A DNA stretch of 64,000 nucleotides, taken from positions 620,001 to 684,000 of the forward strand of contig MU404057.1 in assembly GCA_022695795.1 (NCBI GenBank), given 5' to 3'. The notes under the pieces were generated by a model, which did not search any database, had not been told where the DNA came from, and saw nothing but the letters and a program-made list of their open reading frames with translations. Source of the DNA: Biscogniauxia marginata (taxonomy: Eukaryota; Ascomycota; Sordariomycetes; Xylariales; Xylariaceae). A program made the position numbers and the translations under genes. Shown piece by piece: positions 23,014-34,600 of the stretch. Position 1 is the stretch's first letter. Each line of letters opens with the position of its first letter.

Positions 23014-24669
23014 ATGGCGGACGCAGCTCTGAAGCCGGAGAAGGACCTCAGCAAGGAGGCTGACAAGCAGATCAGCGAAGCCGAGAACCTTGCCAAGGTA
23101 TAGCTTGGATGCCGTACACAATTACGCTACCGGGGGCTCATGCTAACTAAGAAATCCACCGCAGACCGATATACAAGCCGCTATCGAGAAACTCACAGTG
23201 TTTGAGAAGCAGGCCCGACAGGTTCGCTACCTACCCCAAGTCTAACTAACTAGACTCCCATTAACCAGCCCTTCCCTAGGCCTCTGATCTCGCATCAACA
23301 TCCAGAACCTTGGTCGCAATATCTACAATCTGCAAAGATGCAGGCAATTGGAGCTTACTCAACGACCAGGTCTTGGTTCTGTCCAAGAAGCATGGCCAGC
23401 TCAAGCAAGCCATCACGAAGATGGTCCAGACCGTTATGGGGTTCCTCGACGACACACCGAATCTAGATACCAAGTTGTCCGTCATCGAAACTCTACGAAC
23501 CGTAACAGAGGGCAAGATCTTCGTTGAGGTGGAGCGTGCACGCGTAACCAAGGTTCTGTCAGACATCAAGAAGCAGCAAGGCGACATCAAATCTGCGATG
23601 GACATCTTGTGCGAACTACAGGTGGAGACATTCGGATCAATGGAGCGGCGGGAGAAGACGGAGTTCATCCTTGCTCAAGTCGCCCTGTGCATCGAGAACA
23701 ACGACTGGACCCAGGCCGGCATCCTCAGCCGAAAGATCAGCACCCGATACCTTTCCCGGAAGCCTAAGAAGACGCCAGAACAGATTGAGAAGGAGAAGAA
23801 GGCTCGTGAAGAGAAGATCAAGCGCGGAGATGAAGTACCTCCAGAGGTAGAGGATGACACGACGGACTTGAAGCTGGCATACTACGAGCAACAGATTACC
23901 CTTGCGAAGCACGATGACAAATACCTAGACGTGTGCAAACACTATAGACAGGTTCTCGACACCGAGGCCGTCGAGGAGGATCCTGCAAAGCTTCAATCAG
24001 TACGATAAAGCCTTCGCTGTCCTTTGATTATGTCACTAACATGCCGTTTAGGTCCTACAACGTATCATCTATTTCGTCATTCTCGCTCCCCACGACAACG
24101 AACAGCACGATCTCCTCCAGCGTGTCCACCGGGACACGCGGAACTCCCAGGTCCCCATTGACGCCCGACTTCTTAAGCTGTTCACGGTGCATGAGCTGAT
24201 GCGATGGCCGGAGGTTGCGAAGATGTTTGGTCCTCACCTTTGCGACATCGATATCTTCGACAGCGAACCAAACCAGTCAGGGGATGAAAAGGCCCACCAG
24301 CGATGGCAAGACTTGCGCAAGAGAGTTATTGAGCACAACGTTAGAGTTGTTGCGAAGTACTACACTCGCATTGGCATGAAACGCCTAACACAGCTCCTTG
24401 ACCTGACGGAGGAGGAGACAGAGAAGTACATCAGCGAGCTGGTGTGTTCCAAAACTGTGTTTGCCCGTATCGACCGGCCGGCCCGGGTCGTTAGCTTTGC
24501 TAAGCCGAGAGATGTGGATGACATCCTTAACGAATGGAGTCACAACATGAAGAGCCTGCTCGGATTGTTGGAGCGGGTTGATCATCTCATTACCAAAGAG
24601 GAAATGATGGCGAGGATCCAGCCAGGGGCCAAGGGTGGCAAAGAGAAGAAGAGCAAGAAAAAGGCGTAA
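23014..24669 (+). CDS. rpn5: 26S proteasome regulatory subunit Rpn5 (PSMD12)
   Basis: Four exons: 23014-23097, 23165-23221, 23280-23999 and 24052-24669, coding 492 aa, the normal length for Rpn5. The N-terminal helical repeats (KDAGNWSLLNDQVLVLSKKH, WTQAGILSRKISTRYLSRKP) and the C-terminal PCI domain (HNVRVVAKYYTRIGMKRLTQ, LDLTEEETEKYISELVC) are clear. The tail is Lys-rich (KGGKEKKSKKKA). Rpn5 is a scaffold subunit of the 19S lid that helps position the Rpn11 deubiquitinase. All three introns are short with standard signals and keep phase 0. Confidence 0.97.
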
Positions 24670-24970
24670 ATATTCTAGGGGATACGACTTCGGGGCTGGT
24701 AGGTAATTCCTTCGGAGCTAGACGTCTTACGAGGTTCGAGAGAGATACAGGCTTGCATCATAATGCATTCGAGTGTACACTACCTAGGTTAGGAGGCATA
24801 TACGGCCGTATAGAACTTGATTGCCTCTATTTATGTCTTGATGTTCCCATGATTGTCTATCTTGTGTATCATGTATCGTCTATCTCGGTACCACATATCA
24901 AAGTTTAATCTCTACACGCGATATCCTCTAGCCATCAAATTCCAGAGGTATCGAAACCTCCCCTCCCAAA
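24670..24970. other. Convergent 3' spacer
   Basis: Short AT-rich gap between the tail-to-tail rpn5 and FSH1-type hydrolase genes; it must contain both polyadenylation regions. Nothing else seen. Confidence 0.5.
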
Positions 24971-26137
24971 TCACAAAGTTTCCTTACTTTCAGCATTCGA
25001 CTCATCATACCGCTGTCTCAGCCAGCCTACCAGCGGCATGACCCAGTCCTTGGCGACGGGCACGTAATGGCCGCCGGGATGGACCAGGACGGTGGGGTCG
25101 TGGCACCGGTCCACCAGCCCGCGGCTCCGGCTCTCCTCGACGACGCTGTCGAGGCTGCCGAGGAAGTGCAGCGTCGGCGTCGCGACGGGCGGCTCGTACA
25201 GCCACCGCAGCGAGTCGAGCGGGGCGTAGAACCCCGAGTACAGGACGCAGAACCGCAGCGGCCGCCCGCCGTTGGCCTCGCGCAGCGCGGACACCCAGCT
25301 CCAGTCCGCAGGGGAAGATGTGGAGGAGGGGGAGGAAGGGGAGGAGGAAGGCGGCGACCGGTGCGGATGCTCCAGCGCCGCGGCCACGAGCGCCGCGACC
25401 GCCGCCCCCTGGCTGAACCCAACGATCCCGTCCACGTCCCCGCCCGCGTCCCGGATCGCGGCCGCGAGCGCGTGCATGCCCTCTTCGAAGCCCCGGTACG
25501 TGCCCGTCGCATCGTCCTTGCGGAACCAGGCCCAGTTGTCGGAGTCGGACTCGGAGTCGTCGCCGTCGCCGTCGCCGTCCGCCCCCCCGGCGTACCCCGG
25601 TATGTCCGAGGGCCGCAGGCGGTGCGGCGCCGTCGGGTACAGGAGCGTCGGGTGCAGGTTTAGCGGCGCCGGGCCGAGGGCCTTGGTCAGCAGCTTGGAG
25701 AGCGCCTTGGTCTTGGAGCTGAAGACGGCGCCGGATTGGGTGTACCCTGCGGTGAGGCGAGGTGGTGTGTGTGGTTAGTTAGTGTGTTGTGTGTGTGTGT
25801 GTTTTATATATATGGGAATGTAGGTAGGGGCAGAGGGAGGTGGATGGATGAGAGTTGATATCGAGTAAGTGATTGAGTAGTCAGAGACAGTTAGGCAGAT
25901 AGGTGGTGTGAGTACGGGAGATCGTGAGATGAAATAGATAGATTCCCCCCTCCCCCTTAATGAGAGTTGGCAGAGAGTGTGTAGAAACTATGATCTTGCG
26001 ATCGCGATGGGAGACATACCGTGAAGCATCAGGATCTTGACTTCCTTCCTGCCCTTAGGGATACTGACGGTCTTCTTCTTATCAGCAGCGCCGGCTTGCG
26101 CCGAGGCCGGCGGCTGCTGTCCGTTGATGGCCGACAT
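24971..26137 (-). CDS. FSH1-type serine hydrolase (alpha/beta hydrolase)
   Basis: Two exons, 26137-26020 and 25746-24971, encode 297 aa. The fold starts at VKILMLHGYTQSG, with the intron inside the Gly codon after His. The catalytic triad is visible: Ser in GFSQGAA, Asp in LGSLDSVV and His in HPGGHYVP. This matches fungal FSH1/OVCA2-like esterases, often found beside dihydrofolate reductase or in biosynthetic clusters. Two low-complexity inserts, an Asp/Gly/Ser stretch before WAWFRKDD and a Pro/Ser run after the nucleophile, make it longer than yeast FSH1. The start MSAINGQQ was preferred over an ATG 32 codons upstream (26233) because the upstream sequence has no conservation I recognise. The 273-base intron contains a TG repeat. 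Substrate unknown, probably a short-chain ester. Confidence 0.9.
25788..25801. repeat. (TG)n microsatellite in intron
   Basis: A TG dinucleotide run with interrupted TG-rich flanks, just inside the 3' part of the FSH1-type gene intron. Confidence 0.8.
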
Positions 26138-27100
26138 GAGAGGAAAATAAGTGTGAGTCAAGCGAGTCTGGGGTTGGAAATGAGAAGCACGATGCGGAGT
26201 GAAAGACCGAGCAAAAGAAGACGCAGTTTTCATGAAATACAGTCTATGGCCGTTATGGGTTGTCTGAGGGAAAAGGGATACGAAAGTGGTCCAGTAGGAG
26301 TTTTTTTTTTATGACTAAGTTCCGAATTCTATGGGATGATGTTGATTTGAGGCGGGATGTTCCCGTCAACCGAACGAATCTCGGCATTATATCCACTTAT
26401 CACGCCCTCCGAAGCTTGACGGACGAACGATAACTACCAGCCACATTGAATGGAGTGGTCCATTACTAAAGTGAAATTTCCATTCAGAACATATCCAGTG
26501 GCCAGAGAAATAGTGGTCTGGTTTTTAGAGAGCTAGATTTGAAGATACCTATGTTGTATTGATCAGTGTAGAGACACGCATGTAATGAAACCTACCTAGC
26601 CGAGCATAGCGCTCTATCGGAAGCAAGTGGGCAACGGGGTTCCCATATCCCAATCTAGGTATACATTCGGACTACATAATTCTAGGAATTTGACGACATT
26701 TATAACCAACTTATAGACTAGTCCTGGCTCTACAGATCTGCTACTTCAAGTAATAGCTCGACTAACACGAGACATAATGAGTTAAAATCAAGGATGGAAA
26801 TAATGGGCAGAGTCAAGAATTTAGAGACAAAACACGGTCACTCATACAGCGCTGCCGAAAAGACTGGCTTCATAGGACATGCTCCAACGTCGATTCCAAT
26901 GCTAGGTCCGGAAAGGAAAGGGTGACTAAAAATGCAATGCAATCATATTGGTTGGGATGCAGCTCTCATTTTGACGTGAGCCCCAAATCTATGATACAGT
27001 CCTAATCCACTTGTCGTGTAGATCGCCTCGGCTATCCATAGTGATGCATCTATCGCGGAACACTAGCCTCCCCGCCTCCCATCATCAAATCGATACCGAA
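26138..27100. other. Intergenic, nothing recognised
   Basis: Promoter side of the FSH1-type gene and 3' side of atp18. No further gene could be supported. Confidence 0.5.
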
Positions 27101-27493
27101 TCAGTGTCCTTTGTTCTTGGTTAATGTGTTGCGCGGGTCGTTCTTCCATTGCTCGGCTACGAAATTGTCAATGTCTCTTGTCTCCTGTCTTCCGATGCCG
27201 AATTTGGCTACGTACACTTCATCATGGCATTTTGAACCGAGTTGACACCGTAGAGGACGATTAGACCTGAAATCCTGTCAGAGGGGTGCCATTGCTACCG
27301 AGAAGGCATATCGCCAGCGAGTGATAATAGGAGATCGTACCGGCAGCGAAGAAAGGGGCCATCGGCTTGACTATAATCGTGTCAGTTAGCTGCGGCTGCG
27401 GAACAATCGCATATGGAGTTTCAGGTCAATTGACGTACGGACTGGTGTCGGGAAAGTCTTAATAGGGGTGGCACCGAGCCAAGGCCAAGCCAT
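27101..27493 (-). CDS. atp18: Mitochondrial F1Fo ATP synthase subunit j (Atp18)
   Basis: A tiny four-exon gene: 27493-27439, 27370-27341, 27266-27216 and 27156-27101, coding 63 aa. The protein starts MAWPWLG, has the family FPTPVLKPMAPFFAAG stretch, one membrane span (LIVLYGVNSVQNAMM) and a hydrophilic end with KNDPRNTLTKNK, the classic subunit j tail. All three introns (66-74 bases) interrupt after the first base of a codon and have good acceptors; the exons are too short for frame-based gene finding. Atp18 is a small Fo peripheral-stalk-associated subunit needed for stable, dimeric ATP synthase in the inner membrane. It is head-to-head with the NIPSNAP gene, about 0.9 kb apart. Confidence 0.93.
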
Positions 27494-28388
27494 CTTGACA
27501 GTATTACTCGGGGGAGTGCGAGTGATATAGAAAGGGGGGTAGTTGTTGAGATTGTGGAAGACGTTCGTAATGTTGCAGAGCGAGTGGTTTTCCAAAGTGT
27601 CAAGCTCTGTTGCCGCCCTCCGGCCCACATAGAAGAAGTGCCTGAGGACGTAGCGGGATTATTAGGTAATATACAGACGGAGCACGGCGTAAGGATCTGC
27701 CGATCAGAGATCTCGAACCGGGAGTGGTCCTAATTTAGGTAGGTAACACAAAAGGCCGGGGTTGATGTCATCCATAGGGACTAGTAGCATTAGTTCCTTT
27801 CTCCACCTGATCTGTGTTAGCACCTCAAATGACGAGCAACACCAAAACCTGGGGAATCCAGAATGTGGTGAAGCTCTCCTCCAACTTTACCATCCACACC
27901 CAAGCTTCAAATATTGAGTGCGGGGGAACCACCCAATCAATGACCAATTAGTCGTCAACACTGCCCACCATCATCGAATTGCTTCTCACGAAACTCCGGT
28001 GACAACCTTCTCATCGCCCACACTGGCTCGCGGAATAACCTGTCCATCACTGCCTATCGCTGCGAACTGGAAGCTCCCCCGCGAATATCACTGCACACCC
28101 GCCCGCATAATCTTGTCCCCTGTACAGCACCAGCACCAGCACCAGCACAACAACCAGAAAGCACAGTCCCTCTGGCAGCAACATCACTCAGCAATCCGCC
28201 CACTCTCCCACTTACCCTCTGAACCCTTTCCCCTGCGCCCTCCTAAGCAACTATCACGGCAGTTGTTTCGCTGGTCATTTCTAGTTCGCGGTCCACTACT
28301 TGTAATACAAGAGACTTCGTATTCCTTTTCTTTACCCAGCCAACCCCCGAACATTACACATTGACACTGGTAGTGCCATAGCCCAACC
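27494..28388. promoter_or_regulatory. Divergent promoter region between atp18 and the NIPSNAP gene
   Basis: An 895-base spacer between two genes transcribed away from each other, both coding mitochondrial proteins. A CAGCAC-type short tandem repeat lies at about 28126-28148. Binding sites were not identified, but co-regulation is plausible. Confidence 0.4.
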
Positions 28389-29526
28389 ATGTTGACCCGA
28401 CGCATTGTACGAGCAGTTGTGACAGCTCCACGCTCGCTGCGAGCGTTCAGCTCTACAGCTGCTCAACAGCGCGTCCCGTCGATAGCTGATGTCACTCCTG
28501 AGGAGGTCGATTCGTTCAATGCAAGGCAGAAGGAATTCCGCGAGCAGTTGGTGAAGGCACAACAGGAGCGAGAAGCAAGTAGGTTCTCTTCGTCCCGACC
28601 CCCTCCTTCTACATCTGGGCCTGCTGCAAAAGATAACGGTCAAGGCCTGGGCTCATTAAACACTGCTACAGGACAACGGGCCGAAGCTGCTCAAAGGGCC
28701 TCCCAGAATGAACCAGACCGACCCGACGGGCTTCTCTCCCGCGTCATTTACGGCACCAAGGAAGGTCGCGAATTGGATGCTCATTTGGAGGCCAGTTTCT
28801 CTGCCGTCCTCGCTCGTGGTAAATATGTTCATTCGATCGTATTTCACGAAGTGAAGCCCAAAAATGTGGATGAGTACACCCAGTTGGTGGGAACTTGGTA
28901 TCCGAAGGTGGCCTCCATGCCGGAAAATAAAGTGAACCTTGTTGGGAGCTGGCGAACGGAGGTCGGTGATTGTGATACATTCAGTATGTAGCTGTCCTGG
29001 CGTCTCTCCAGCTATGACGCCGCTCAAGCTAACAAAACCAGTCCACATCTGGGAATACCAGCGTTACCAAGGCTACCACCAATCACTGAACACCATATCT
29101 CGACATCCCGATTTCCCCGAGTTTGATAAGAAGCTTAAGACGCTTGTCAGATCCAAACATACATCCCTCATGCAGGAGTTCTCGTTCTGGCCGACCACTT
29201 CGCCCCGGCAACTCGGTGGCGTCTTCGAGCTGCGATCCTACACTCTCCATCCCGGCAACCTTCTCGAGTGGGAGACCCACTGGCGACGTGGACTAAAGGC
29301 ACGAAGGGAGGTCATGGAGGGTGTTGGAGCCTGGTTCGTCCAAATTGGCGACCTCAACACTGTCCACCATCTCTGGCAGTTCGCAAACCTGGAGGAACGA
29401 AAGGTCCGAAGAGAGGAGAGCTGGAAGCAAGAGGGCTGGGCCGAGACGGTACACAAAACCGTTCCGCTCATCCAGACCATGAAGTCCAGGATCTTGATTC
29501 CGATGCCATGGTCGCCCGTAGCTTGA
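28389..29526 (+). CDS. NIPSNAP-family mitochondrial protein
   Basis: Two exons, 28389-28983 and 29042-29526, 359 aa, with a 58-base intron (GTATGT donor, ACCAG acceptor). Residues 1-25 are rich in Arg/Ser/Ala with no acidic residues (MLTRRIVRAVV...AFSSTAAQQR), a convincing mitochondrial presequence. Two NIPSNAP-like ferredoxin-fold repeats follow: KYVHSIVFHEVKPKNVDEYT, then GGVFELRSYTLHPGNLLEWE and WFVQIGDLNTVHHLWQFANL. Animal NIPSNAPs sit in mitochondria and signal damage for mitophagy; the fungal role is not established. A Ser/Pro-rich linker at about 65-85 is species-specific-looking. Confidence 0.92.
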
Positions 29527-30154
29527 ACGGACTAGCGAGTGTGATTGCGGACTAGGGATCGCGGAAATGCTTTATGTTAGCTTGATGCCTGGAATGTTTC
29601 CTGTTGATAAGTTTTGGAGTTCGGCGGGGGACGTTTTGCAATTCAGCCCCCTTTAGCTGGCTGAAAGTATTCAGAGCCAGAAGAAACTGGAGGTAACCTA
29701 TGCTATTGAAACTGGGTGTTTGCCATGGATTGAAGGCCTAAAAAGTTTCATTAAAACTACGAGAACTATAGTCAAGTCTGACTGATACCAATGTGAATTA
29801 TTTCGGTGTAACCTCTAAACGCACATAAGTAGCCAGTGCATTACATTGAAACTTTGACCTTTTTTGCCCTCCTTATTGCAAGGCCGTATAATCTACAGGG
29901 TTACTAGAGGTATCGATTATCTAGACCGTACATTTGGTCAACCCCCTTCCCCCCCCCGAGATCCCATCCATTACTTCGATATTTTACCTATTACTGACCA
30001 ACATAATTTTATGGGCGCCATAAAATCTCAAAGCTGCCTACCCATACTTACTTACTTACTACTACTTCTAGGTTATACCATACTTTTTCCCTTCCTTCCT
30101 TCCTACCTTCCTACGTTATAGACATAGACATAAACATACACACACGGATAACTT
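29527..30154. other. Convergent intergenic spacer
   Basis: AT-rich spacer between two genes ending toward each other. A C-rich run at 29949-29957 and a CTTCCTTCCTT stretch near 30093 are the only notable features. Confidence 0.5.
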
Positions 30155-31627
30155 TTAATCCTCGAACTCCTCCTCGCCCATGACGGCGGCCAAGTTCGTC
30201 CTAGCCAGACTGAGCGTATTCGCCAGCGCGCTCAGCTTGGCCGACAGGGACAAGAGACTGGGGTCGGCGCTCTCGACGCGGACCTTCTCGCGCACGTAGA
30301 CCTCGACCTCGCGGCCCTGGCCGACGCCCTTTACGTTCCCATTGCCACTGCTCATAGCAGTGTTACCACCGACGCTGCTGCTGCTGCCGCCGCTGGTGTT
30401 GTTACTGCCGCCGCTACCGGCGCTGACGGGTCTCCTCCTTGACGAGGATCCGGAGCCAGATCCAGATCCGAATCCGGGACCAAGGTGCGCCATGTCCGCG
30501 ACGTTGTCGTCGTCGTCGTCGTCGTCACCGCCGTAGCCGCAGCGGTACCCGAAGATCAGGTCGGCCTCGTCGTGCTCGAGGCGCCGCGCCGTGCCGATGG
30601 CGAAGGCGAGCTTGGCGCCGAAGTTCATGGGCGCGCCGGCGGGCTCAAGGGCCCGCAGGTAGAGCACCAGCGAGGCGTCCTGGATCGTCAGGTAGAAGGA
30701 CAGGTTGCGGCTCATCGGCGGCGCGAAGTGCGCCAGCGGCACCGAGGACGTCGTCCACGCCGCCCCTATGACCAGGGGGTGGTTGTGCGGGGAGTGGTTG
30801 TTGGCGGTGCGGTGGCTGGCTGTCGGATCCCGTGTTACTTCATCCGGCGGAGAGACTGTGAGCGGCGGGTTGTTGCTGCTACTGCCCTTGATGAGCGCGG
30901 AGGCCTCGGCTAGGTGCTGCGCCAGCAGGCGCAGCTGGGAGGACAGGAAGGCGGCAGAAGCGGAGGCGGAGGTGGAGGTAGCGGGGCCGCCCTCGTCCTC
31001 GGAGACGCAGAAGCCGACGAGGTCGATGGCCTCGGTCAGCAGGGTGTTGAGGGCGGCGAGCGGGGCGAGGTGGATGGGGCGCGCCGGGTCGAGCGAGAGG
31101 GTCTGCGGCGGCAGCGTCCGCAGGCGCAGGTGGACGGTGCCCTTGACGATGCGCGTGCCGACCCGCGTCACGGTGCCCTTGACGGCCTCGGCGCGCGGCG
31201 TGCTCAGCACCAGCGTGCTGCCCGGGTCGATCGGCGCGAGCAGCGCGTAGCTGTCCTCGAGCCCGCGCTTGAGCGCCTTGAGCGTCGTGCGCAGCGAGGC
31301 GAGGAGCCAGGACAGCTCGCGGGCCTGGGGCGGGCGGGCGACGGAGGAGAGGTTAGCAGGGGCTCGATGGTCGGGGGGGGGTGGTCGCGGTGGTAGTAGC
31401 AGGGCTCTACGAGGACGTAGTCGTCTTCGGCGAGATGCTGCATCGTGTGACGATCGGGCGATCATTCACAATGCAAACAGCGCCCGCAGTCAAGATTGTT
31501 CTATCGAAAGGGAGCCGGGGGGGGGAGAGGGGGATACTCGACAGTTCTTGAGCTTACATACCTGGGTTGCATCTTCCTCGATTTTAAGCTGGTCCGGCGC
31601 GATAGGAGGCCAGATCTCAACGGACAT
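30155..31627 (-). CDS. Rogdi/Rav2-like subunit of the RAVE V-ATPase assembly complex
   Basis: Two exons, 31627-31562 and 31324-30155, 411 aa. Exon 1 encodes MSVEIWPPIAPDQLKIEED, the usual start of fungal Rogdi-like proteins, and splices in phase 0 to ARELSWLLASLRTTLKALKR. The sequence then matches the family: PGSTLVLSTPRAEAVKGTVT, RIVKGTVHLRLRTLPP, NLSFYLTIQDASLVLYLRAL. Rav2/Rogdi works with Rav1 and Skp1 to reassemble vacuolar H+-ATPase. A run of seven Asp and Gly/Ser-rich segments lie in the C-terminal third, encoded by GAC and GGN repeats. The 237-base intron is long for this genome and contains an open frame that I regard as chance. Confidence 0.9.
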
Positions 31628-34600
31628 TGTGGTGTATCGTGGTCGTTCTTAGACTGGCACAGGCAGCCATTATTCTGTCGGGGCCATGGGGTGATGACGA
31701 TCGGAGATGTGTAAGAAGGTTCTGTCGCGAGCTACAGTTGATGGTGCTACGTAATTACCTAACTTACCTAAGGTAGGCAGTTACACTAGTGCAAATGATG
31801 AGCATACTGCCACTGTGGGGGAGAAACAGCGCTAGGTTCGCGTTGGGTAGGCGGTGAGGGAGCTACCTACTGCACCATATGACGAATGTAACTGCCTGCC
31901 TACGTATTACTTCAAAGCTACCTACCTACTGCTATGTAGACAGTTATGTTAGGCAGTCACGGCAAAGCAATGACACATATGTACGTACGTAGTCAGTGTA
32001 CCTTCGGTAAATACGTAGGTACCTCTAGGTACCAATCTTTTCGTTTCAGTGTAGATATAGGCTACGTCGGGGTATATTCAGAATCAGGTATTAGGTAATA
32101 CTTCACGCCACCACACCTTTTGGCTTAGGTATCTGATAGGTTTTATACGAACTCTCCTGTGATAGCTTTACAGAATTATTTTATCTAAGCCACTCAAAAC
32201 ATGTCCGAGAAGTGGCCCCTAAACTGAGCTTGCCGTGCTGAGAGGACAATCTGTTTCCTTTCGTTCCTTACCAAAAGCCCGGTGAGAAAAGAGGTCATAG
32301 CCCATAATAGAGACAAAGACAATGTAGATCGCCCGGGTTCCTAGTTCGAGGGCTCGAGCAATCGGCACTATGTCGGTATTAAAAGTTTATATTTGAGCTG
32401 TCGATTCAGACACTATATCGTTGCGTCTACTACTACAGGTGCTAATAAAACCTATACATGAGTATTCATAAAACCAGACCATACCTAGTATTTATTATAA
32501 ATTAGGTACCTACGATAATCTATATTATGTAGCCTACCTCTTGACATTTCTTGTCCCTCACAACTCCTCCTTTTGCTGACCAAAGTCAGTCAAAGTTACA
32601 GAACTATAGCAACAAGTCCCTTCCAAAAGAGTAACGTGTAGCCTTCCATGGGCAGCACTTTGCGAGCTCGATCTATCGATGGTAGGGAGAATATCGCTAC
32701 TAAGATGTAGGGAGTCTATGTCACGATACCGATCCGAAGCATATAGGTACTGGAACTAAGGGCACCTTGAATAGCGGTCTTCTGGCATACAAAACGATCT
32801 ATCAGTTCCCAGATGGGTCTGTACTTATAGACCTCCTCACCGCTTCGAGCCTTATAGGTACGGGCCGCGGTAGTGAGTCACCAGCAAGGACTCCTTGAGG
32901 GTCCATGTCTGTTCTTGGGTGACACACGGGGCACGAAAGCACTGAAGCACGTTGATACAATATGGTATCGAGGGTCTGTTCCCTGGTGGTGCCTATATGT
33001 GCGTGCGTATGTGTGTCTGTTCGAAGCTATATACACTAGGGCCCTGTTAGAGAAATAGCTACTAGTCTATGTAGTCAGCAAATAACGTATTGCTGACGTA
33101 ACATCTACAATGACCATTCGATACGACAAATATAGTTGCTAAGAGGTAATAGGGATTGGGGCCCCAGACTATCATAACTAGGTGTGGAACGAAATGGTCT
33201 CTTTTTCTGACGTCGGTTACGACGCTCGGGAGTCTTATAATACTTCACTCATTATTGGGGGGGGGGGGGCTTTTTCCTAAGAATTATAAGTTGTCGAGTT
33301 GTTATTTATAGGAGGATGTACATATAAAAATGGGAACTATAATAATATGTCTAGGTAGTATTCCTTTGTAAGTTACCTATAAATGTAACCAAACCTATTT
33401 ATCTCATTTGGTCGGAAATATTTAGGTAGCTACTTCGGTTCATCCTAGAAGTCATTACTGTTCAAAAACATACCTTTTCATAGGATCTAGCAAGTTGGTG
33501 GGAGACTTCTCTTAGGAGTAAGTGATCCGATTATACAAGCCAATAAAGGAGTAGAATTCCAAAAAGCCGTACAATATTTGCAATGTTCTTGGGTGGTTCT
33601 ACTACATAAAGACTCTCCGGAACTACACTTCTACGTCCTTGCTTTATAGCCACGGAATATTAGGTCTCGAGCAACATTAAGCAGATACATAATTCACTAA
33701 CACCCAAACCGAAACCGAACAAGACTCTTGTCTTCTCTTCGCTTCCTTTAAATTCATGTACTGGTGCCTTACCCCAGATTTAAATTTTACCCCTCGAGGC
33801 GAAGGGGAGTTACTAACCTGTATTATGCTTAATGGTCGTGCTGTCGTTAAATAGCTCTCCAACTATTAGCTAGGAACACATGATTCTGCATGCACGAGGA
33901 GGGAGGGGAGCCGACTGTAATGTACACGTCACTTGCTATGGACCCCTCTCTCGGTTCCTCTCTCGGTTGTCTCTCGGTTGTCTTTTAGTGTTTTCGACAC
34001 GTTGCCGCACCGGCATATACCTGGTAAATGTCTCTAACCGAATGGTAAGTTCCGAGCTCCTAGAACCATATGTGAGCCCTGGGGATCTAGGAAGCAGGGG
34101 ATGCTCTAGGAAGCACAATAGAAGGAACTCGGAGCGGTTGATTTCTTCCTTCTTGTCTTTTCTTCTTTAGTCATCTAAGATAAGGTAAGCAAATGTGCCA
34201 AGTGATAGTGGATGGGTTTATCAACAGTCTATGAATCAGGTGAGACCCTAAATGTGAACTTCTTTTAAACGACCGAACGTGCCATATTGCAGGGCCGTGT
34301 AACCACGGGTAGAGAGGGAGGGGTATGCAGATAATATCGTAGTTGCGCGAGTCTCTACCTAGATGCCATCTGAGGTTCTTAGGGCCATTATACGTACAAG
34401 GCCTCTTGGCCATCTGACCCATTTCACCTGTATCCTGTATTCTGTCAGAATGACAAGTTATAAATACTAAACCAGAAACAACGTCTTGTTACACAATGCC
34501 TTCGAGCACGTACATAGCTACGTCTGGAGGAGAGCGGTAGTATCCCCTATGATCAATATTCAAGCCAAGTGAAGCATCCCCTCACCACCTTCGGTGCTTA

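Noticed and set aside
25027..25663. Overlapping frames on both strands in the FSH1-type gene
   Set aside because: Only the frame with GFSQGAA and HPGGHYVP makes a known fold.
28126..28148. CAGCAC direct repeats considered as a CRISPR-like array
   Set aside because: Simple tandem hexamers without spacers, in a eukaryotic genome.
31204..31443. Frame starting MQHLAEDDYVLVEPCYY in the Rogdi-like gene
   Set aside because: It lies mostly in the intron and in a different frame from the conserved ARELSWLL exon; skipping it gives the exact family junction.
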